From Dehalococcoidia bacterium (GTDB taxonomy: Bacteria; Chloroflexota; Dehalococcoidia; UBA2979): a DNA stretch of 10,084 bases. The stretch is from positions 1 to 10,084 of the forward strand of contig SHYS01000029.1 of NCBI GenBank assembly GCA_009692685.1, read 5' to 3'. The position numbers were made by a program, and so were the translations under genes. Below, one piece after another: positions 5,461-10,084 of the stretch. The notes below the pieces were generated by a model, which had not been told where the DNA came from, made no database searches, and worked only from the letters and a program-made list of their open reading frames with translations. The first letter of the stretch is position 1. Each line of letters starts with the position of its first letter.

Positions 5461-6009
5461 ATGGTCGGACGCAAGATCCAGAAGACCGAGGACGACTACA
5501 TCAGCGAGGCGATGCACGAACTGCCGTACGGCATCTACGTCATCGGCACCACGCGTGACGGCAAGCCGAACGGCATGATCGCCGACTGGGTGATGCAGGT
5601 CTCTTTCAGCCCCCGCCTCGTTCTCGCGGCCTTCGAGCGCGACTCATCGTCCCTGGGGCGCATCCGCGACAACGGCTTCTACACCGTGAACCTGCTCCCG
5701 CAGAAGGACGGCCTGCTCATCGCCCAGCGCTTCGTCCAACCCTCGAACGCTGCCAAAGTGCGAGGTCGTAGCGACGAAGCCGCGGCGCAGCAGCACGACA
5801 AGCTCGCGGGCACCGACTACCGGCTCTCAGAGCGCGCCGCTGGCTGTCCCATCCTCGACGACGCCATCGCCTACCTCGAGTGTGCCGCGGAGCAGTTCAT
5901 CGAGGCGGGTGACCACCTCTTGGTCACCGCGCGCGTCCTCTACGGCGAAGTCCAGCACAGCGGCGACCCGCTCACTTCGACGTACACCGGCTGGTCGTAC
6001 TCGGGGTAG
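5461..6009 (+). CDS. Flavin reductase family protein (FMN-binding split barrel)
   Basis: The product is 182 residues and matches the Flavin_Reduct domain: YGIYVIGTTRDGKPNGMIA (23-41) followed by VSFSPRLVLAAFER (47-60), where the family binds FMN phosphate, then GFYTVNLLP (72-80), GCPILDDAIAYLEC (128-141) and the GDH motif in GDHLLVTARV (150-159). Members either reduce free flavin with NAD(P)H for a partner monooxygenase or are diflavin-like FMN-binding proteins. The preceding LLM oxidoreductase in the same operon makes the first role attractive: a two-component monooxygenase. That pairing is inference from position. The protein is cytosolic, with no signal peptide. Its TAG stop forms one arm of a perfect hairpin shared with the converging amidohydrolase gene. 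Confidence 0.9.
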   Translation: MVGRKIQKTEDDYISEAMHELPYGIYVIGTTRDGKPNGMIADWVMQVSFSPRLVLAAFERDSSSLGRIRDNGFYTVNLLPQKDGLLIAQRFVQPSNAAKVRGRSDEAAAQQHDKLAGTDYRLSERAAGCPILDDAIAYLECAAEQFIEAGDHLLVTARVLYGEVQHSGDPLTSTYTGWSYSG

Positions 6010-6022
6010 ACGCTCCTACCCC
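6003..6022. terminator. Perfect hairpin made of the stop regions of two convergent genes
   Basis: GGGGTAG (6003-6009) and CTACCCC (6016-6022) form a perfect 7-pair stem with a 6-base loop. The left arm ends with the TAG of the flavin reductase, and the right arm begins with the complement of the TAG of the amidohydrolase. The fold forms on both transcripts. There is no T-tract on either side. A shared bidirectional end signal is likely but inferred. Confidence 0.55.
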
Positions 6023-7164
6023 TGCTCCAACCGCACGAGGCGTCCCCCCGCGACCACCGCCCTCACGCGCTCCAACGCGCCGAGGTCGCGTGTTGGGTCG
6101 CCCTCGACCACGAGCAGGTCGGCGCGCTGGCCGGGGGCGATGGTGCCGCGGTCGGGGAGGCGCAGCAGGCGGGCGCTCGTGCTGGTCGCGAGGCGCAGCA
6201 CGTCGACAGCGGTCTGGGCAGTCATCGCCTGCATCGTGCGGAGCGCGCGCACGAGGTCGTCGTGAGGCAAGCCGGGGATGCCGCAGTCGGTGCTCATGAA
6301 GATGTCGCACCCTGCCTCGAACAGCGCGCGGACGAGGTCGGCACGCTGCGGGAAGCGGTCGGGCTGGTCGATCAGGCGTCCGGAGATCGTCGGCGAGACC
6401 AGGATGCCCTGGCGCGCGATCTCCGCGATGACGCCGAGGTCTTTCACGCTCCCCGCTGCCGTCTGGAACGAGCAATGTTCGAGAACGTCCACGCCCGCCT
6501 CCACCGCCACCTCGATGCCGGCCACGCCGTGGGCGTGCGCAGCGACGCGGCGATCGAGGCGGTGGGCCTCCTCGATGATCGCGCGCAGTTCGGCGACGGG
6601 GTATTGCGCGGCGAAGGGGTTGGAGCCGGGCGTCATGTTGCCGCCCGAGGCCATTACCTTGATCCAGTCGACGCCGGCTTTCACCCGCGCGCGCACGGCC
6701 ACGCGCACGCCGAGTTCCCCGTCCGCCTCGCCGCCGATGAACCAGCAGTGGCCCCCGGTCGTCGTCACCGGCGCTCCGGCCACCAACAGATCCGGGCCGG
6801 CCACGAGGCCGCCTCGGATCGCCTCGCGCAGCGTGACGGCGAGGTCGGTTGGCGCGCCGAGGTCGCGGACGGTAGTGATACCGGCCCGCAGTGCCACCAT
6901 CGCGTGGCCCTGCATCCGGAGCAGCATCCGAGCTGGGGTGTCGCCGTCGTAGACCGTGCGCCAGTCAGGTTGCGCGTTGAACGCAAGGTGCGTGTGCCCC
7001 TCGATCAGTCCGGGCAGCACCGTGCAGCCCGACACATCGAGGACGCGCGCGCCCTCGCCCGCCTCGCTCGTGACCACGCCACCGTCGACGTGGACGTCTC
7101 CCGCAGCCGAGGCGCTGTCGAGCCCGTCCCAGACGCGCCCGCCCGCGAGCGTGAGTGCTGCCAT
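6016..7164 (-). CDS. Metal-dependent amidohydrolase (imidazolonepropionase / prolidase-like, COG1228 type)
   Basis: The product is 382 residues with the standard amidohydrolase plan: an N-terminal composite beta-sandwich strand set (TLAGGRVWDG), the metal-binding barrel, and the C-terminal sandwich return (GTIAPGQRADLLVVEGDP, 340-357). Metal ligands are visible: HTH at 57-59 in LPGLIEGHTHL, a probable carboxylated Lys169 in DWIKVMASGG, His210/His212 in VAAHAHGVAG, His230 in VLEHCSF, and Asp293 in MSTDCGIPG. This layout suits the binuclear Xaa-Pro dipeptidase / imidazolonepropionase-like branch; the substrate is unknown. There is no signal peptide. It is the last gene of a three-gene operon, starting 2 bases after the stop of a 28-residue membrane protein. 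It has no clear ribosome site of its own, so coupled translation is likely. GTG at 7173 is a possible alternative start that overlaps the upstream gene. Confidence 0.92.
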   Translation of the reverse strand: MAALTLAGGRVWDGLDSASAAGDVHVDGGVVTSEAGEGARVLDVSGCTVLPGLIEGHTHLAFNAQPDWRTVYDGDTPARMLLRMQGHAMVALRAGITTVRDLGAPTDLAVTLREAIRGGLVAGPDLLVAGAPVTTTGGHCWFIGGEADGELGVRVAVRARVKAGVDWIKVMASGGNMTPGSNPFAAQYPVAELRAIIEEAHRLDRRVAAHAHGVAGIEVAVEAGVDVLEHCSFQTAAGSVKDLGVIAEIARQGILVSPTISGRLIDQPDRFPQRADLVRALFEAGCDIFMSTDCGIPGLPHDDLVRALRTMQAMTAQTAVDVLRLATSTSARLLRLPDRGTIAPGQRADLLVVEGDPTRDLGALERVRAVVAGGRLVRLEQG

Positions 7165-7166
7165 CG

Positions 7167-7253
7167 CTACCACGAGGACGCGATGTAGATCGCGGTCACG
7201 ATGAAGATCGAGGCGATGCCCGCGAGCACCATGAACAGTCGCGGGCTTCCCAT
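7167..7253 (-). CDS. 28-residue single-helix membrane protein between hydrolase and amidohydrolase
   Basis: This is a small gene that length filters would miss. Its ATG overlaps the TGA of the upstream hydrolase (TGATG), and its TAG ends 2 bases before the ATG of the amidohydrolase. A clear ribosome site, AGGAG (minus strand, 7265-7261), lies 7 bases before the ATG. The product starts MGSPR, then has one uninterrupted hydrophobic helix of about 19 residues (FMVLAGIASIFIVTAIYIA), and ends SSW. The Arg before the helix suggests a cytoplasmic N-terminus. It is too short to be an enzyme; it could anchor or regulate one of the flanking hydrolases or be an independent membrane peptide. I know of no named family for it. 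Support comes from the ribosome site, the tight spacing on both sides and the regular hydrophobic pattern. Confidence 0.7.
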   Translation of the reverse strand: MGSPRLFMVLAGIASIFIVTAIYIASSW

Positions 7254-8170
7254 CAGCGTGCTCCTGCCGTGACCCGCGCGCCGAGGTGCTGCGCGAGGAA
7301 GGCCCGTGCCTCCTCCACCAGCGCGGCGGGCGAGTCTGCGTGATTGCCGTCGAACCAGTGGAGTGACTTCGGCTCGGCGAAGGCCGCCTGCAGTCGCTGG
7401 CCACCCTCTGGCGTGACCAGGGCGTCCTTCAGGCCGTTCGCAACGAACTTTGGGATATGCGACGTGAGTGGCGCGAACGTGATCGGGTCAGTGAGGTCGA
7501 AGATCCGCTGCTCCTCCTCGGCGAGGTCGGCAAACGGCGAGCCCTCGATGATGAACCGCGAGTAGGCTGCGGTGCCACCCACGAACAGCGACGCTGCTCT
7601 GATCCGGTGGTCGAGGGCGATCAGTGGCACGCCCAAACGGCAGCCCATCGAGACGCCGTGATAGCCGATGGCGTCACCGCGCACCTCGGGCCGCGTCAGC
7701 AAATAGTCGACCGTGCGCATGAGGTCCTGCACGCCCTGGATGCGGGCATCGCGCGTGCGGTACATCAGGTCAGGACGGGTGGGCGTGAGGCGCCCGCGGT
7801 TGTCGGAGCCTTCGCGCGACCCGAAGCCGTAGGCGTCCACCGTGACCGCGACGAAGCCCGTCTTCGCCCACTGCACCGAGAGTGGCTCCGGGACAGCGGG
7901 CGTAGGCGTCGTCATCGCGTGGCGGCCGGAGGCCGTCGAACCGTGCTGCATGATGACCGCCGGATACGGCCCGCCCCCCGAGGGCATCGTCAAGGTGGCG
8001 ACGACGCGTTCGTCATGTGTCGATGCGAAGGTGACGCGCTCGCGGCGCAGGTCGGGGACGGCTTGCCGTGTCGCGGGGTTCGTGACCGGGTCGACCTCGC
8101 TGGTGGGTACCAGCGGCAACGTGCGGTCGTAGGCGTACAGGTGGCGCAACAACGCCTCGTCGATGGCCAT
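7253..8170 (-). CDS. Alpha/beta hydrolase, dienelactone hydrolase-like
   Basis: The product is 305 residues with a complete alpha/beta hydrolase signature. An oxyanion-hole region HG is at 76-77 (AVIMQHGSTASG). The nucleophile elbow GVSMG is at 172-176 with Ser174. The likely acid is Asp249 in NGLKDALVTPE, and the catalytic His is His277 in DGNHADSP. The substrate is an ester, lactone or peptide-like bond and cannot be specified. The insertion around 82-100 (HAMTTPTPAVPEPL) before strand beta-4 may form part of a lid. The protein is predicted cytosolic. AAGGAGG (8182-8176) lies 5 bases before the ATG at 8170 and fixes the start; the open frame upstream is not used. It is the first gene of the operon with the 28-residue membrane protein and the amidohydrolase. 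Its TGA stop is one of only two non-TAG stops in the window, needed for the TGATG overlap. Confidence 0.9.
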   Translation of the reverse strand: MAIDEALLRHLYAYDRTLPLVPTSEVDPVTNPATRQAVPDLRRERVTFASTHDERVVATLTMPSGGGPYPAVIMQHGSTASGRHAMTTPTPAVPEPLSVQWAKTGFVAVTVDAYGFGSREGSDNRGRLTPTRPDLMYRTRDARIQGVQDLMRTVDYLLTRPEVRGDAIGYHGVSMGCRLGVPLIALDHRIRAASLFVGGTAAYSRFIIEGSPFADLAEEEQRIFDLTDPITFAPLTSHIPKFVANGLKDALVTPEGGQRLQAAFAEPKSLHWFDGNHADSPAALVEEARAFLAQHLGARVTAGAR

Positions 8171-8472
8171 CGGGGCCTCCTTGTCCTCGCAGAACGTCCT
8201 CGACCGCCGTGCGTCCAAGGCCGCGCGCACCATATCGCAGCCAGCATCCTGACGGGGCCCGCATGCCCCTTGGTGTGCCAGATCGGCGTTGACACCTACT
8301 CGGGTGTCGTCGGAGGATGGGTTCCCGCCTCGATCTGTGCCCACGGGAATGCCGAACCGACTCCGGGTTCAACGGACGTGTTTACGTTCGCGTTGCAACA
8401 TGGGCGGGGTGAACTGCTGGCGCGGGCGTGACCCGCGAGACGCACCCGGAGTGGTGCTGATCGGGAGGCCAC
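8171..8472. other. Divergent intergenic region between hydrolase operon and drrAB operon
   Basis: There is no gene here. On the minus strand, AAGGAGG (8182-8176) serves the hydrolase, and TATGGT (8234-8229) is a possible -10 giving a leader of about 50 bases. On the plus side the least GC-rich part (about 8367-8400) carries nested inverted repeats and a TACGTT -10-like hexamer (8383-8388). GGGAGG (8463-8468) is the ribosome site 4 bases before the ATG of the ABC ATPase gene. Promoter assignments are weak because no convincing -35 boxes are seen. Confidence 0.5.
8367..8399. promoter_or_regulatory. Candidate operator upstream of the ABC transporter operon
   Basis: ACGT-GTTT-ACGT (8376-8387) is a 4+4 inverted repeat nested within a longer imperfect one, GTTCAACG (8367-8374) and CGTTGCAAC (8391-8399), with centres about 1.5 bases apart. 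It overlaps a TANNNT hexamer at 8383-8388. Drug-exporter operons are often controlled by TetR- or MarR-type repressors binding such sites; no regulator gene is in the window, so this is speculative. Confidence 0.25.
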
Positions 8473-9459
8473 ATGGTTGGCGCTGCTTCCGCCCCCGCGA
8501 TCGTCGTGAAGGGCCTGACGAAGACATTCGGCAAAGTCGAGGCGCTGCGCGGCGTTGACCTGGAGGTCGAGCGCGGTATCGTCTTCGGCCTGCTCGGGCC
8601 CAACGGCGCGGGCAAGTCCACGCTTGTCCGCATCCTCACCACGCTTCAGCAGCCGACCTCCGGCTCTGCGACCGTCGTGGGCATCGATGTCGTGCGTGAC
8701 GCCGCGCGGCTGCGACGCTCGATCGGTGTCGCTGGCCAGCAAGTGGCTGTGGACGATCAACTGACCGGCCTCGAGAACCTCGAGGTAGTGGGGCGATTCC
8801 ATCACCTCAGCAGAGAGGAGTCGAAGAAGCGGGCTCGCTCGCTGATCGAGCGGTTCGACCTCGAAGATGCGGCCGGCCGCCGGGCGAACACGTACTCCGG
8901 CGGCATGCGCTGTCGCCTCGATGTCGCGGCGAGCCTCGTCGGGGACCCCGAGGTGCTCTTCCTGGACGAACCGACGACCGGCCTCGACCCGCGCAGCCGC
9001 CTCAGTGTCTGGGTGGCGATCGAGGAACTCGCGCGCGGCGGGACGACAGTGCTGCTGACGACGCAGTACCTGGAGGAGGCAGACCGCCTCGCCTCGCGGA
9101 TCGCCGTCGTGGACCACGGCCTCGTGATCGCACAGGGCACCGCGACCGAACTGAAGGAGCGCGTGGGTGGGAGCGTGCTGGTAGTCCAACTCGCTGACCC
9201 CAGCCGACTGGAGGACGCCCGTGCCGTCATGGGGCGGTATGGGGCCCCACAGGTTGATCCCTCAACGCAGGAGGTGAGCGTGCCGATGTTGGCGGGCGCA
9301 GGCGCGATCGCCGAGATCGTGCGTGCGCTCGACACCAGCGGGATTACCCTCTCCAACCTGACGTTCCACCAGCCGAGTCTGGACGACGTGTTCTTCGCCC
9401 TCACCGGGCACGCGAGCGAAGTGGCGGCCGCCGAGGTGACCGGGAAGAGCAAGAAATGA
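8473..9459 (+). CDS. drrA: ABC transporter ATP-binding protein, daunorubicin-resistance DrrA type
   Basis: The product is 328 residues, the usual DrrA length. It powers export of a hydrophobic small molecule or lipid-like compound through the permease encoded next. Motifs: Walker A GPNGAGKST (42-50), Q-loop GVAGQQ (85-90), signature YSGGMRCRLDVA (141-152), Walker B VLFLDE (161-166), D-loop GLDP (170-173), and a switch region LLTTQYLEEADRLA (194-207) where Gln198 takes the place of the common His, as is characteristic of the DrrA subfamily. The signature carries Cys at a position that is usually Arg (YSGGMRRRLD). After about residue 225 a C-terminal accessory domain of the DUF4162 type follows (GSVLVVQLADPS to SLDDVFFALTG). 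The start is supported by GGGAGG at 8463-8468. The TGA stop overlaps the next ATG. The gene symbol names the subfamily, not a proven daunorubicin function. Confidence 0.92.
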   Translation: MVGAASAPAIVVKGLTKTFGKVEALRGVDLEVERGIVFGLLGPNGAGKSTLVRILTTLQQPTSGSATVVGIDVVRDAARLRRSIGVAGQQVAVDDQLTGLENLEVVGRFHHLSREESKKRARSLIERFDLEDAAGRRANTYSGGMRCRLDVAASLVGDPEVLFLDEPTTGLDPRSRLSVWVAIEELARGGTTVLLTTQYLEEADRLASRIAVVDHGLVIAQGTATELKERVGGSVLVVQLADPSRLEDARAVMGRYGAPQVDPSTQEVSVPMLAGAGAIAEIVRALDTSGITLSNLTFHQPSLDDVFFALTGHASEVAAAEVTGKSKK

Positions 9460-10084
9460 CCTCCAGCACGACAGCGCCCAGTCTCACTACGCCCAGCCTG
9501 ATGACCCGCTTCCGCTGGGGCCTCAGCGACACCCTTGTGATGGTGGGGCGCAATCTGCTTCGCTATGTGCGCCTGCCCGAGAACATCGTGAACGTGACGG
9601 TGTCCCCGATCATGTTCTTGCTGCTATTCACGTACGTCCTTGGCGGCGCGATCCGCACGAGTACACCGGACTACATCACCTTCGTGCTGCCGGGCATCCT
9701 CGTGCAGACGTTGCTGTTCGGCGGCTTCGGCACCGCGCTGGGCCTCGCCCAGGACGTGCAGAGCGGGTTGTTCGACCGCTACCGGTCGCTGCCGATGTCG
9801 CGTTCAGCAGTCATCGTGGGGCGGCTCGTGGCTGACCTGCTCTCGAACATCTTCGTGGCGGTGCTGATGATCGGCATCGGGATGCTGATCGGCTTCCGCT
9901 TCGGCGGGAGTTTCCTCGAATCCATCGGGTCGCCAGCGGTCGGCATCCTGTTCGCGCTGCCGGCAGCGGCGATCTTCGCGGCGGTCGGTCTGACCGTGCG
10001 GAGCGTCGAGGCGGTCAACGTGATCGGCTTCACGCTCATCTTCCCGATCACCTTCGTGTCGTCCGCCTTCGTCCCGGTCGAATC
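9456..10084 (+). CDS. drrB: ABC-2 type permease, DrrB family (3' end beyond the window)
   Basis: The ATG at 9456 overlaps the stop of the ATPase gene (ATGA), showing translational coupling. The first 209 residues are present and the frame is open to the right edge; a full DrrB is about 250-290 residues. A polar Ser/Thr-rich N-terminus and an amphipathic helix (VGRNLLRYVRLPE, 30-42) precede hydrophobic segments at about 49-66, 73-98, 122-147, 161-180 and 187-206. The conserved family loop LAQDVQSGLFDRYRSLPMSR (97-116) between helices 2 and 3 contacts the ATPase in ABC-2 exporters. With the neighbouring ATPase it would form an inner-membrane exporter. The substrate is unknown. Confidence 0.9.
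   Translation, partial: MTSSTTAPSLTTPSLMTRFRWGLSDTLVMVGRNLLRYVRLPENIVNVTVSPIMFLLLFTYVLGGAIRTSTPDYITFVLPGILVQTLLFGGFGTALGLAQDVQSGLFDRYRSLPMSRSAVIVGRLVADLLSNIFVAVLMIGIGMLIGFRFGGSFLESIGSPAVGILFALPAAAIFAAVGLTVRSVEAVNVIGFTLIFPITFVSSAFVPVE

Noticed and set aside
3798..5474. Minus-strand frame open upstream of the M3 peptidase across the LLM gene
   Set aside because: It is antisense to the clear LLM gene, has Arg/Gly/Ala-rich shadow composition and matches no family; the M3 protein starts at 3797. The frame is open because GC-rich codons in the sense gene rarely give antisense stops.
8400..8472. Extra small gene just before the ABC ATPase
   Set aside because: The short open frames there have no ribosome site or coherent product, and the region carries the ATPase gene's own leader and ribosome site.
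8296..9189. 297-codon minus-strand frame opposite the ABC ATPase
   Set aside because: It is antisense to an ATPase with all ABC motifs; no family similarity and no ribosome site.

Overview
The window is a GC-rich, gene-dense bacterial chromosome segment with short spacers, Shine-Dalgarno sites of the AGGAGG type and no tRNA, rRNA, CRISPR array or insertion sequence that I can see. The gene families (a DUF5679-type zinc ribbon, M3 peptidase, LLM flavin oxidoreductase, DrrAB-type exporter, MmeI-like methyltransferase tail) are what I would expect in Chloroflexota, for example Dehalococcoidia or Tepidiformia relatives. Actinomycetota cannot be excluded from sequence alone. The taxonomic guess is inference; the gene calls rest on visible motifs.

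Layout. (1) 3-263: the 3' end of a large DNA methyltransferase / type IIL restriction-modification protein entering from the left. (2) 362-520: a 52-residue zinc ribbon protein. (3) 521-1122: about 600 bases with no gene but several GC-rich hairpins. (4) 1123-1656: a 177-residue heavy-metal-associated (HMA) domain protein with an unusual second Cys-rich half, followed at 1661-1773 by a decayed extra copy of its own 3' end. (5) 1785-4342, minus strand: a small two-helix membrane protein with a PH-like C-terminal region, then an M3A (thimet oligopeptidase type) zinc peptidase. Both have a -10-like hexamer exactly 7 bases before the ATG, which suggests leaderless transcripts. (6) 4434-6009, plus strand: an LLM-class flavin oxidoreductase and a flavin reductase-like protein in one operon, likely a two-component flavin-dependent enzyme pair. 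(7) 6016-8170, minus strand: an operon reading alpha/beta hydrolase, then a previously unlisted 28-residue single-helix membrane protein, then a metal-dependent amidohydrolase. (8) 8473-10084, plus strand: a DrrA-type ABC ATPase overlapping (ATGA) a DrrB-type permease that runs off the right edge.

The genes look like several independent metabolic and housekeeping units rather than one large system: peptide breakdown (M3), flavin-dependent oxidation, ester or amide hydrolysis, metal handling and small-molecule export. Intact zones meet at convergent ends (1656/1785 and 6009/6016) and divergent starts (4342/4434 and 8170/8473). The most notable points are the hidden 28-residue membrane protein with its own good ribosome site, the HMA/Cys-rich protein with a duplicated tail, the strong preference for TAG stops (9 of 11 complete stops, with TGA only where stop and start overlap), stop codons placed inside perfect hairpins, and the candidate leaderless starts.
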